From: Flavobacterium bernardetii
GTDB taxonomy: Bacteria > Bacteroidota > Bacteroidia > Flavobacteriales > Flavobacteriaceae
Assembly (NCBI RefSeq): GCF_011305415.1
Contig: NZ_JAANOQ010000002.1
Coordinates: forward strand, 117,090-181,089
Direction: 5' to 3'
Length of the DNA stretch: 64,000 nucleotides
In this document: one piece after another, positions 1-8,200 of the stretch
Layout: every line of letters begins with the position of its first letter
Position numbering within the stretch: position 1 is the first letter of the stretch
Program-made: the position numbers and the translations under genes
The notes under the pieces: generated by a model
What the model saw: only the letters and a program-made list of their open reading frames with translations
Database searches by the model: none
What the model was told of the DNA's origin: nothing

Positions 1-210
1 ATTTTTAAGCAAGAGTTTCTTATTGATTTTATGGGGAGAAAATTAACGCTTCCTGTAATTGCTTTGTATTTGTTTTCTGCAGTAGAGCTTTGGAGCATTG
101 GAGAAAATATTGAAGCTTCAGGTGGAGTTAATATTTTTAAAAAGATATTTCATTTTTTACCTGAAAAATGGCAATTGATTTTTAAAACTAAAGAAGAAAT
201 AGAAGAATGA
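1..210 (+). CDS. Phage holin, C-terminal part (cut by window edge)
   Basis: An open frame enters from the left edge and stops with TGA at 208-210, giving the last 69 residues of a protein. A hydrophobic stretch (LPVIALYLFSAVELWSIGEN) is followed by an amphipathic tail ending in charged residues. The pattern of a last membrane helix, then E-L-x-S-I-x-E-N, then a leucine/lysine-rich tail, is what I recall of the toxin-secretion/phage-lysis holin family (phage_holin_4). The endolysin follows 78 bp after the stop, which supports a lysis role: holins make the inner-membrane lesions that release the endolysin. The start codon lies outside the window. It could be another small phage membrane protein. 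Confidence 0.6.
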   Translation: MFKQEFLIDFMGRKLTLPVIALYLFSAVELWSIGENIEASGGVNIFKKIFHFLPEKWQLIFKTKEEIEE

Positions 211-287
211 AACCGCTAATAATTTATTTAATCATTGCAGTTATTTGCTCCGTATATGGGTTTTTAACTTCAAAAAAAATCGACTAA
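207..287 (+). CDS. 26-residue single-pass membrane peptide in the lysis cassette
   Basis: An ATG at 207-209 overlaps the holin stop (ATGA) and opens a 26-codon frame ending in TAA at 285-287, one base before the endolysin ATG. The peptide has a lysine at position 2, a hydrophobic core (LIIYLIIAVICSVYGFL) and a short KKID tail, so it should be a one-helix inner-membrane peptide. The tight spacing on both sides suggests that it is translated with holin and endolysin. It may act as a second holin, an antiholin or a leader for translational coupling, but nothing in the sequence decides between these. It is too short for ordinary gene finders. Confidence 0.5.
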   Translation: MKPLIIYLIIAVICSVYGFLTSKKID

Positions 288-288
288 T

Positions 289-792
289 ATGACTATTAAA
301 GAATTTGTAAAAGCATTTTATCCACATGCAAAAATTGTCCAGGATAAAACAGGAATTTCGGCTGTGGCTATTTTGGCACAAGCTGCACTTGAAAGTGGCT
401 GGGGAAAATTTGCTCCAGGTAATATGTTTTTTGGTGTAAAAGACACAGATGGAATCAACGGAAACGAGCAGTTAATTACTACATCGGAGTTTCATTCAAC
501 AATGAATGTGAAGTATCCAGTTGTTATCAGCATCACACCGACTGTGAGAAATGGCCGAAAACTTTTCAAGTACAAAGTAAAAGACTACTTCAGAAAATAT
601 AATACTCCAGCTGATTGTTTCAACGATCATGCTCAGTTCTTTTTCAAAAATAAGAGATACGCAAAAGCTTTGTTAGTGAAATATGATCCAATAAAATTTA
701 TTGATGAAGTGGCAAAGGCTGGTTATGCAACTGCTCCAGATTATGCAATAATCTTAAAATCGGTTGCGAATTCAATCCAAAAACATATTTAG
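289..792 (+). CDS. Phage endolysin, glucosaminidase (FlgJ-like) domain
   Basis: This 167-residue protein consists almost entirely of a glucosaminidase/lysozyme-like domain (about residues 8-160) that would cleave peptidoglycan. The expected catalytic Glu is E35 in the motif LAQAALESGWGK, followed by the family-typical GNMFFGVKD at about 44-52 and a YA-containing C-terminal part (KAGYATAPDYA). There is no signal peptide, so it should need the upstream holin to reach the wall. It sits between a 26-residue membrane peptide and a spanin-like lipoprotein, completing a lysis cassette. A cellular autolysin of the same fold is the alternative, but the phage context makes this unlikely. Confidence 0.85.
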   Translation: MTIKEFVKAFYPHAKIVQDKTGISAVAILAQAALESGWGKFAPGNMFFGVKDTDGINGNEQLITTSEFHSTMNVKYPVVISITPTVRNGRKLFKYKVKDYFRKYNTPADCFNDHAQFFFKNKRYAKALLVKYDPIKFIDEVAKAGYATAPDYAIILKSVANSIQKHI

Positions 793-826
793 ATTGGCCA
801 TTTAAAAACCAATAAAACCAACACTT

Positions 827-1375
827 ATGAAACAATTTATATTAAAATCAATAATTTTCTTTGGCCTATTTCTGGCCCTTTCAAGTTGTACCGGAACAAA
901 GAAGATTTCGGAAAAAAATTCGGAAACAAAAATTAAAGAATTATCTGAAAAAACAACTGATAAAGTTTCAGATACAAAAACTAATAAGGAAATAAACGAC
1001 AATATTTCTGTGCCATTAAGGTCAAATAACGAGGAAGTTAATAAAGCCATTCGGGATGCTTTTCGAGATTTTAATTTTAATAAGCAGTCTGGAACCAATT
1101 CAACTCAATTTATTTTTGATGAAGAAGCAATGGCTTTTAAAATAGCAAATATTATTGGTGCGACTCAAGATAAAAACACGAGCTCTGTTATTGATACAAA
1201 AACTGATAAATCATTCGAACAAACCACGGATGAATATTTTAGTAAAAAAATTTCTCAAATACCATGGTGGCTTTGGGTTGTAGCTATTATCTACTTAATG
1301 CCTAGAATAGTTGAAGGTGTTTCGGCTATTTACAATCCATTTTCTTTATTAATCAAAAAAATTAAAACAAAGTAA
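827..1375 (+). CDS. Probable u-spanin (outer-membrane lipoprotein with C-terminal membrane segment)
   Basis: The 182-residue protein starts with a lipoprotein signal peptide whose lipobox is L18-S-S-C21. A hydrophilic, charged, helix-prone middle (about 22-140) follows, then a C-terminal membrane segment (PWWLWVVAIIYLM, about 146-158) and a basic tail. A single protein with an N-terminal lipid anchor and a C-terminal inner-membrane helix is the defining layout of unimolecular spanins such as phage T1 gp11, which link outer and inner membrane in the last step of lysis. Its place directly after the endolysin supports this. I see no detectable sequence similarity beyond architecture. The stop TAA shares its last base with the ATG of the next gene (TAATG). 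Confidence 0.65.
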   Translation: MKQFILKSIIFFGLFLALSSCTGTKKISEKNSETKIKELSEKTTDKVSDTKTNKEINDNISVPLRSNNEEVNKAIRDAFRDFNFNKQSGTNSTQFIFDEEAMAFKIANIIGATQDKNTSSVIDTKTDKSFEQTTDEYFSKKISQIPWWLWVVAIIYLMPRIVEGVSAIYNPFSLLIKKIKTK

Positions 1376-1551
1376 TGGAAGCTCAATTAAGAAATTTAAA
1401 ATTAAAACGTGAAGGATTATATACACAAGTAGATATGCTTTCTTCAGTAAGTGAATCGTTGTATTTACAGATCGGAAAAGTAGAAGTTGAAATTCGTCAT
1501 CTTGAGAGAAAAATTCTTCAGGAAAATAAAAACACATTTGATGCGAGTTAA
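1375..1551 (+). CDS. Small coiled-coil phage protein
   Basis: A 58-codon frame starts at the ATG that overlaps the spanin stop and ends with TAA at 1549-1551. The product is rich in L, K, E and R with heptad-like spacing (QLRNLKLKREGLYTQVDML and later VEVEIRHLERKILQEN), so it is probably one helical coiled coil. It has no signal peptide and no membrane segment. Overlapping starts and stops on both sides indicate translational coupling within the phage late operon. The function is not recognised; small helical proteins here may be assembly chaperones. Confidence 0.6.
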   Translation: MEAQLRNLKLKREGLYTQVDMLSSVSESLYLQIGKVEVEIRHLERKILQENKNTFDAS

Positions 1552-2359
1552 TTATACCATTCCGCAAAATTGGAATAAGCTGAGTAAATGGCAACTTAAA
1601 CGTGTCGGAAAGTTGGTGCATTCACAATCTAAATTACCACATCGATTATTTATTTCGATGTTAATTTCTATTTTGATAATGCCAAAGCGTTCTTTTGTTG
1701 GTTATATAAAATCCATTTATTTGTTTACGCAAGTTCCATTATTTGTGCTTGAAGAATACTGCAGTTGGATTTTTGATAAAGATGAGCATTTAACTAAGTT
1801 TCCTGAAAAATTTAAAATTGGTAAAAAAATATTTATCGGACCAGCACAAAGGTTGTCAAACGTTACTATTGAGGAGCTTTCTTATGCTGATACGTTCTTT
1901 TTCAATTGGATTCTTGAGAAAAACGATTTAGATCTGCACAGACTTGTAGCGGTTCTGTATCGTGAAGAAGGCAAAGATGCAGGTTTAGATGATCGTCGAG
2001 TTCCTTTTAATAAGTTGTTGCTGCCAAATAATGCAAACTTTACCGATAAAATTCCAATGCAAGACAAATTAATTATTGCATTGGCATATCAAGGATGTCG
2101 AGATCTGTTTGCAAAACGTTATCCGATTATATTTCCAAAACCTAAAGAATCAGAAAAAGAAAAAACTCCTGAAGATTTAAAAAAAATAAAAAAATCATAT
2201 CAGCCATTCGACAGAATTATACACGCAATGGCCATGGATGAAGTTCAGGTGTTTGGAAATTTACAGCAAACTGAAAAAGCAAACGCAGTTCAGTTCTTTA
2301 AAATTTATGAAGAAAGTATAATTCGCATGCGTGAACGTGAGCGTGCCAACAAAAAATAA
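1541..2359 (+). CDS. Phage protein of unknown function
   Basis: The start chosen is ATG 1541, giving 272 residues. A longer frame from 1487 would run through most of the preceding gene, so I reject it. The protein is basic and helical. The first part holds a hydrophobic patch (LFISMLISILIMP) and the last third is highly charged (ESEKEKTPEDLKKIKK, ending REREARANKK-like). No catalytic motif is visible. It is followed 5 bp later by another phage gene, so both probably belong to the late operon between lysis and tail genes. A tail-assembly or head-tail connection role is possible from position only. Confidence 0.65.
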   Translation: MRVNYTIPQNWNKLSKWQLKRVGKLVHSQSKLPHRLFISMLISILIMPKRSFVGYIKSIYLFTQVPLFVLEEYCSWIFDKDEHLTKFPEKFKIGKKIFIGPAQRLSNVTIEELSYADTFFFNWILEKNDLDLHRLVAVLYREEGKDAGLDDRRVPFNKLLLPNNANFTDKIPMQDKLIIALAYQGCRDLFAKRYPIIFPKPKESEKEKTPEDLKKIKKSYQPFDRIIHAMAMDEVQVFGNLQQTEKANAVQFFKIYEESIIRMRERERANKK

Positions 2360-2364
2360 AAACA

Positions 2365-2886
2365 ATGTTAGAAAGAGTTTTATCATATAAAAAAGTAGAT
2401 GAGTATTTCAGTAGTTTGGCTGCAAAGCATGTTGATATAAAAGATTATGTTGGCACATCTACAACGGAGCTTCAATCAAAGACTGCTACTGTAGATGGTT
2501 TGCAAATACCGTTTCTTTGTTTTTTCAATTACCAAGGGAAACTTTCAGGAAACCAGCAACGCACATTTAACGACAGAACTTTGTCTTTCTCAATTTGTTT
2601 TACAGGAATTGATGCTGAAGACTTTGCTGCGCAAAAACAAGCTATTGATGATGCTGAAATTATTGGTCTTGAAATTTTGTCCAGGATAAATGTTGAAAGC
2701 AAAAAAGAAGCTATCGGTTGGCTATATAATAATTTCCAAAAAGATACAGCTCATTATTCCGAAATTGAATTGGAAGGTTCTGAAGGGGTTTTTGGTATGG
2801 AATTTCATTTTGATTTAAAAAACACAGAGCCTTTAGTTGTGTCTCCAAATAAATGGTTTGACGGTGATGAGTTTTGTTTACCTTAG
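2365..2886 (+). CDS. Phage protein of unknown function (possible head-tail or tail-terminator component)
   Basis: The 173-residue protein starts five bases after the previous stop and ends with TAG. It is soluble and alpha/beta in character, with alternating hydrophobic segments (TLSFSICFTGI, FGMEFHFDLKN). Size and predicted mixed fold are similar to tail-terminator or neck proteins that precede the tail genes in many siphophages, but I see no diagnostic motif. A strong terminator hairpin lies 28 bp after the stop, so this gene ends a transcription unit. Confidence 0.6.
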   Translation: MLERVLSYKKVDEYFSSLAAKHVDIKDYVGTSTTELQSKTATVDGLQIPFLCFFNYQGKLSGNQQRTFNDRTLSFSICFTGIDAEDFAAQKQAIDDAEIIGLEILSRINVESKKEAIGWLYNNFQKDTAHYSEIELEGSEGVFGMEFHFDLKNTEPLVVSPNKWFDGDEFCLP

Positions 2887-2914
2887 TTTATAGTTAATTT
2901 TTTTTAGTTTGAAG

Positions 2915-2945
2915 TGCGAGATACTGAAAGGTTCTCGCATTTTTT
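2915..2945 (+). terminator. Rho-independent terminator after the lysis/late genes
   Basis: A 7-bp stem (TGCGAGA at 2915-2921 with TCTCGCA at 2933-2939) encloses an 11-nt loop and is followed directly by a run of six T. It would stop transcription of the lysis-side operon before the TM2-HIRAN gene. Confidence 0.75.
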
Positions 2946-2946
2946 A

Positions 2947-2954
2947 TATATTTG
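2947..2954 (+). promoter_or_regulatory. Candidate promoter -7 box of the TM2-HIRAN gene
   Basis: TATATTTG fits the Bacteroidetes -7 consensus TAnnTTTG and lies 22 bp before the ATG at 2976. No good TTTG -33 element is seen at the expected distance, so strength is uncertain. Its position just after a terminator is typical of a moron promoter. Confidence 0.5.
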
Positions 2955-2975
2955 AATCAACTTAAAAAATAATTT

Positions 2976-3548
2976 ATGCAAAAGTCAAAAACAACATCAG
3001 CAGTTCTTTGTTTCTTTTTTGGAATATTAGGAATACATCGATTTTATCTTGGTTATACATTAATTGGAATTCTACAATTGTTCACTTTTGGTGGATTTGG
3101 ATTATGGACTTTAATTGATTTTATTCTTATTGTTACTGGTAATTTAAAAGAAAAGCAAATTGTAATTAATTATCCTGTTCAATCAGTTGTAAAAGCTAAT
3201 AATACAGGTTCTAAAATAGAAAAGAAATATTCTTTTTCAAATAATTTTTATGTTGCAGGTACTCATATTGTCAAAAGAAAAAATTATATTTTAAAAAATT
3301 GTTATGATGGAATGCTAGTTAAACTTGTTCCAGAACCAACTAATAAAGTTGATCCAAATGCAATTGCGGTTAAAGATGAATTTGAAGAAACATTAGGTTA
3401 TATTCCTTCAGATAAAACTTCAATTGTAAATAAACTTTTAAAAAGTTCTTCTTATAAAGTATTTATTGATGAGTATATAATTGAAGATAGTTTTTCTAAT
3501 CCTGGTACTGAGCACGTGAAACTTTATATTAGAGTAGATTATGATTAA
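2976..3548 (+). CDS. TM2 domain - HIRAN domain fusion protein (candidate phage moron)
   Basis: The N-terminal part (about residues 1-55) is a TM2 domain: two membrane helices around a short turn, with the family features GxxGxHRFYLG (GILGIHRFYLGY) and a G-rich second segment ending near LWTLIDFILI. The C-terminal part (about 88-165) reads as a HIRAN domain, with FYVAGTHI, a G-M-x-V-K-L-V-P-E-P core, D-P-N-A-I-A-V and LGYIP. HIRAN domains bind DNA ends in HLTF-type helicases and also occur alone in phage proteins. The fusion puts a cytosolic DNA-binding module on the inner membrane. The gene lies alone between a terminator and a leader-like non-coding stretch, apart from the tail operon. The function is unknown; superinfection exclusion or DNA sensing is a guess. 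Confidence 0.75.
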   Translation: MQKSKTTSAVLCFFFGILGIHRFYLGYTLIGILQLFTFGGFGLWTLIDFILIVTGNLKEKQIVINYPVQSVVKANNTGSKIEKKYSFSNNFYVAGTHIVKRKNYILKNCYDGMLVKLVPEPTNKVDPNAIAVKDEFEETLGYIPSDKTSIVNKLLKSSSYKVFIDEYIIEDSFSNPGTEHVKLYIRVDYD

Positions 3549-3817
3549 ATAATTTAGTTTAACTTTAGTTGTACTTTTTTGGGGTATATGCACTATTGTT
3601 TTAAAAATATTTTTATCTTTGCTTTGACCAATTATTACAGAGGTTCTCAAAAAACTTCTTTTTTTAAATATTAATACTGGAGTTCTCAGGTTTCGGACAA
3701 CTGTAAACAGCCGATTCTCATTCCTCGTAATGATTGGTCAGACCGCAAAAGGAACTCCTTTATTTGTTACCTTTGATAAAGTTCTTATTTTTTTTAACCT
3801 TTTAAAAAATTTGTATT
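3549..3817. other. Non-coding leader-like region with paired and repeated short motifs
   Basis: No ORF is seen here. Two candidate -7 boxes occur (TATCTTTG at 3614-3621 and TACCTTTG at 3768-3775). Between them GTTCTCA is found at 3643-3649 and 3682-3688, with the related GATTCTCA at 3713-3720. GGAGTTC at 3679-3685 can pair with GAACTCC at 3752-3758. If the upstream promoter is used, the transcript would carry a structured 5' leader of about 190 nt or a small RNA. This is a reading of short motifs only. Confidence 0.35.
3768..3775 (+). promoter_or_regulatory. Candidate promoter -7 box of the three-gene phage cassette
   Basis: TACCTTTG matches TAnnTTTG exactly and lies 42 bp before the ATG at 3818. 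No clear -33 TTTG is found at 18-21 bp. Confidence 0.45.
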
Positions 3818-4096
3818 ATGACCAGTACAGAAAAAAAAGAAAATCCATTAACGTTGGATCAGGCTATTAAGCCAATTGTAGAATGTGGTGTTAACTTTCG
3901 CAATCAGAGAATGTTACTTCACGAAATGTTTACTTCATCGGTAGCTAATGCTCCAGATGATGAAATTGAAAACTTCACAGCGAAAAGATTAACACCTGTT
4001 TATCTTGCACTGTGTAATTTGTTGGAAAACTTGGATAGTATTGAAGAAATTCATTCAGATAATATTCAAAGTTGTATGTTTAAAAATTTAAAATAA
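3818..4096 (+). CDS. Small phage protein, unknown function
   Basis: A 92-residue acidic, probably all-helical protein (LTLDQAIKPIVECGVNF, later LTPVYLALCNLLENLDSIEE). It is the first of three small genes with gaps of 6 and 5 bp that end at a strong terminator, so they form one transcription unit. No motif is recognised. From size and place upstream of the tape measure gene, tail-assembly chaperones or accessory (moron) proteins are both possible. Confidence 0.6.
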   Translation: MTSTEKKENPLTLDQAIKPIVECGVNFRNQRMLLHEMFTSSVANAPDDEIENFTAKRLTPVYLALCNLLENLDSIEEIHSDNIQSCMFKNLK

Positions 4097-4102
4097 TTTG
4101 TT

Positions 4103-4345
4103 ATGCCTGATATTATCAACTATAAAGAAGAGGTAAAACGTCTTATTTCTGAAACTTACGAATCTGCAGATATTATAAATAAAGAGTTTCAATTTACAAC
4201 TATACAATTAACTAATCTGCTAATGACAATTTTACCATATAAAGCTATTGATGAACATTTAGTTTATGAAGCACTTTTAGAACTAGGTTTTCAGCCAAAA
4301 GAAGAAAGTCCACTAGAATTTTACTGGTATTTTAAACGCAAATAA
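4103..4345 (+). CDS. Small phage protein, unknown function
   Basis: An 80-residue protein with an acidic helical first half and a C-terminal segment (LVYEALLELGFQPKEES) ending in an aromatic, basic tail (FYWYFKRK). The segment around ILPYKAIDEHLVYEALLELG resembles a winged-helix or helix-turn-helix in spacing, but this is weak. It is the middle gene of the three-gene unit. Confidence 0.6.
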   Translation: MPDIINYKEEVKRLISETYESADIINKEFQFTTIQLTNLLMTILPYKAIDEHLVYEALLELGFQPKEESPLEFYWYFKRK

Positions 4346-4350
4346 AAATT

Positions 4351-4611
4351 ATGGAAAAAGAAAATTATAAATTTGAAAAAACTTTGTTTCAAGATACACT
4401 TGATAAAGTTCCAATGGATGTGATTGAAAGACAATTTATTCAAGAGTTTTTAAGTAAACTCCCTTTGGAGAAATTAAAAAGATTAATTGATTTAAAACTT
4501 TTAAATCCAGCTGATGAATCTTTATGGGATGTTTCTGAAGAACAAGATTTTCAATTATCTTTTTTACGTGAAATGGAATCTGCTTTATTAAAAGCTAATA
4601 TTGATTTATAA
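4351..4611 (+). CDS. Small phage protein, unknown function
   Basis: An 86-residue acidic helical protein without membrane segment or signal peptide (VIERQFIQEFLSKLPLEKLKRLIDLKLL is its helical middle, residues about 24-50). It closes the three-gene unit and is followed 33 bp later by a perfect 11-bp terminator stem. No family is recognised. Confidence 0.6.
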   Translation: MEKENYKFEKTLFQDTLDKVPMDVIERQFIQEFLSKLPLEKLKRLIDLKLLNPADESLWDVSEEQDFQLSFLREMESALLKANIDL

Positions 4612-4644
4612 TATGTAAAAGTCGCACAGCTTCGCATATTTTTT

Positions 4645-4670
4645 AAAAACCACTCAATCGAGTGGTTTTT
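4645..4670 (+). terminator. Rho-independent terminator closing the small-gene cassette
   Basis: A perfect 11-bp stem (4645-4655 with 4660-4670; core ACCACTC/GAGTGGT) with a 4-nt AATC loop and a T tract built into and continuing past the right arm. It separates the cassette from the tail genes. Confidence 0.85.
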
Positions 4671-4725
4671 TTATGTCCTTTTTTCAGCTTGCTATAATTG
4701 GGAATTTGCATCAAAATTAAAAAGC

Positions 4726-5205
4726 ATGCAAAATACAGATATTACTTCTTTAGAAAAAAAAGCAGGTAGTGCAGCGGCCAGTTCTTTAAGAGCTGTTTTT
4801 CGCACATCTATTAAATCTACTTTTAAACGTAGAACAGGTAAAGCAGAAAAATCTAATGTTTCAGCAAAATATCGCGATGGAAATTTAGATAGGCTAACGC
4901 TTTCATCTCCACACTATTCTTTTAAAAATCATTTTGGATCTTCAAAAACAGGAACCACGCCATCTGTATCAAGAGCAGGAGGTTCTGTAAAATCTTTTTC
5001 TCGTCATATTAAAGGAAATACCGTAACGGTTAATGCTTTTTCACGTTCTGGCGGTTCTGTATCTGCACACCGTAAAGGAATCAGGTATAAAGCTTATGGT
5101 CATTTAGCAAATGCGATGAGAAACGCACAACCAGCATTAGAAAAATTAGCTACAGATTTAACTGAAAATAGAGCTGTAATTGTTGTATCTAAAATTGATT
5201 TCTAA
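4726..5205 (+). CDS. Phage protein upstream of the tape measure gene (possible tail completion protein)
   Basis: The 159-residue protein is basic and rich in S, R and K, with a helical start (KAGSAAASSLRAVFRTSIKS) and a helical end (HLANAMRNAQPALEKLATDL). The middle carries short repeated S-rich phrases (SRAGGSVKSFSRH and SRSGGSVSAHRKG). Its TAA overlaps the ATG of the tape measure gene (TAATG), so the two are translationally coupled. Basic proteins of this size just before the tape measure may be tail completion or assembly factors. I cannot assign a family. Confidence 0.6.
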   Translation: MQNTDITSLEKKAGSAAASSLRAVFRTSIKSTFKRRTGKAEKSNVSAKYRDGNLDRLTLSSPHYSFKNHFGSSKTGTTPSVSRAGGSVKSFSRHIKGNTVTVNAFSRSGGSVSAHRKGIRYKAYGHLANAMRNAQPALEKLATDLTENRAVIVVSKIDF

Positions 5206-8200
5206 TGGCTGGAGAAAATGTAAATAGAAGGCTTAATATATATATCAATGATAGAGAAGTTACTAATTCTTTAACAGGTGTAACTCGTGAAATGTCGAAA
5301 GTAAGAGCGCAAATGCGTGGACTTAATAAAGGAGCTGAAGACTATCAGGAACAATTAGATAAATTAAACAAAGAATATCAAGATCTTGAGGAAGTTCAAT
5401 CCCAATTTAAAAAAGACATTTATGGTGTGAAAAAAGGATTTGACGACACCAAAAAATCAGCTGAAGAAATGACTGGCGAACTGGATGCGGCAGGTTCTGC
5501 ATTCGGGAATCTTTGGGAGGGATTGAAAACTGGTAATATGAAACAAGCTCAAGAAGGGCTTAATGGATTAAAAACTGGTTTACAAGAATCTGCTAAAGCA
5601 GGACTGGCATTTGTTTCAACTCCAATTGGTGCTGTAATTGCTGGATTAGTTGTTTTAGGTGCTAGTGTTAAAGCTTTATGGGATTATAATGCCGGACTTA
5701 CAGAAATGAACAACAAACTAAGTTCACTTGGAGTAAGTTCTCAAGAATTGTCTAAAGTTAGATCGGAAGTTGCTGCCACTGCAGAAACTTTCGGAAAAGA
5801 GTTTGACGAAATTGCGGAAAAAGCCAATTCCCTTGCCAAAACGTATGGTATTTCCATGACTGAAGCAAATGATATCATTGCTCAAGGTTTAGCGAATGGA
5901 GGTGCACAGAATGGGGAGTTTCTTAATTCTTTAGGCGAATACGATGAATTTTTTGCAAAAGCAGGTTATTCTGCAAAGCAATTTGTTGATGTAATTAATA
6001 CAGGTTACGATTTAGGGATTTATGATGATAAACTTCCTGATGCGTTAAAAGAGGCTGATTTATCTTTAAAAGAGCAAACAAAATCAACAAGAGATGCGTT
6101 AATCAATGCATTTGGTGCGAGTTTTACAAATGATATTTTGCAAAAAGTTCGTACTGGAGAAATGACCACTAAAGAAGCTTTAGATGCAATTGCTGTTAAA
6201 TCTCAAGAGGTTGGCCTATCTCAACAACAACAAGCACAACTTACTGCAGATGTTTTCAGAGGAGCTGGAGAAGATGCAGGTGGTGCTCAAAAAATACTTG
6301 ATGCAGTTGCTCAATCAGCTAAAAGAAATATGTCTGAAAGCGCAAAGGCTACAGACGATTTACGTTTAGCAAATGAGCGTTTAAATGAAGCTCAAGCTGA
6401 ACTATTTGAAATTGATGGTTTTGGTGATACCTGGACAAAAATCAAAACTGCAGGTATCGATGCCTTCGCCGCTTTCTTAGAAGGAATTGCAGAATTTAAA
6501 ACTGATATTCAGCCAATAATAGATTTAGTTTCCATCGTTTTTGCTAATGCATGGGAGGGAATTAAATTTACTGTTTCTAATGCTTTTGAAATTATTGGAG
6601 GTTATTTCAAGTTTTTTGGAAACATTATAAAAACAGGAATAAATGTAATTACTAAATTATTTAAAGGTGATTTTGGTGGTGCGCTTGACGCTGCAACTGA
6701 TGGTTTGAAAAACGCTGCAAAAATTATAGGAAATGTTTTTATAGGATTAAAAAACAATTTATTAACTGCTCTTTCCAATATTATAGAAAATGTCGCACCT
6801 ATGCTTGAAGCTTTGGGATTAGATGTTGACAAAATCAAGAAAAAACTTGAAAGTTGGAAGTCTCAAAAATTTGAATTAAAAGGAGAAGTTAAAGTAAAAG
6901 GGACTCGAGATCCTGGTAATCCAGAAGGGAATACTAAAACAAAAGAAACTACTAAAGATAATGGTAATGCTGATGAAAAATCAGATGCTTTAAAACGTGC
7001 AGAAGCGGCTAAAAAAGCTGCAGAAGAAAGAAAGAAGCTTTTAGAAGCTCAAGCAAAAGAACGTGAAGCTTTGGATAAACAATTGTTGGCCACCCAACGT
7101 GCGTTTCAAGATGCTCAATTGGATCTGATGGCTGATGGTTATGAAAAGGAAAAAGCCAAAATTAATCTTGAGCACGATAGGAAAATAGAAGATTTAAGAT
7201 CTCATCTTTTCAAAGAATCAGAATTAAAGGATTTACAAAATCAAATTGATGCGGCTAAAAATTCTGGAAATAATAACGAAGCTCAAAGGTTACAGGCTTT
7301 ATTAAATCAAAAACTAGAAATTAACAAGGCTTATAATGATTCAATTGTAGCTTCAGAACAAACTAGAAATTTAAAAATTGCCCAGCTTCAGGAAAAATAT
7401 TTAGCTGAAGAATTTAAAAAGGAGCAAGAAGTACATGCTCGCCAATTAAAAAACCTACAAACTCAACAAAACTATGAGTTAAATGGAATTACCTCTTTAA
7501 AAGAGGCAAAGGCATTATTGTCAGAGACAATGTCAAGTGACGAACTTAAACGAGTTACAACACTTGAGCAGGCCAAAAAATTGATTAAGGAACAACATCT
7601 CAAAGAACAATATGAGATGGAGAAGGCTAATCTTGAGAAAATTGCTACTCAGATTCAGGCTTTGATGGCTCTTGATGCTCAATCAGGATTCCAATTGTTT
7701 TCAGATGAAGAAAGAGATGCGGTTCTTAAAAATCTTGAAGAAGTTCAAAATAAAATTTCAGGTTTAAAAAAGCCCCCAGAATCAGAAGAAGGTCCGAAAA
7801 CTTTTGATAACGCTGCTAATACTGGAGTTGATATTCTTGGATTTGATGCTGGGAAATGGGAGGCTCTTTTTGATGGTTTAGACACTTTTGCTGAAAAACT
7901 AACTGCTGTACAAATGGTTGCAGGAGCTCTTAAACAAGCTTTTAATGCATACTTTGCTTTTATGGAAGCTGGAGAAAACAGAACTCTTCAGAAATTTCAA
8001 AAAAGTACTGATGCTAAGAAGCGTGCTTTGGCAGATCAGTTAGAAAAAGGATACATCACTCAAGAAGTCTATAATGCAAGAATAGCTCAAGCTGATGAGG
8101 AATTAAATCGTAAAAAAGCTGATTTAGAATATAAACAGGCCAAACGTAAAAGAGCAATGGCTATCGTTGAAGCAATAATTAACACTGCTCAGGCAATATC

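Noticed and set aside
802..1098. Minus-strand ORF of 98 codons across the spanin gene
   Set aside because: It shadows a gene with a clear lipoprotein signal in a plus-strand operon and has no motif of its own.
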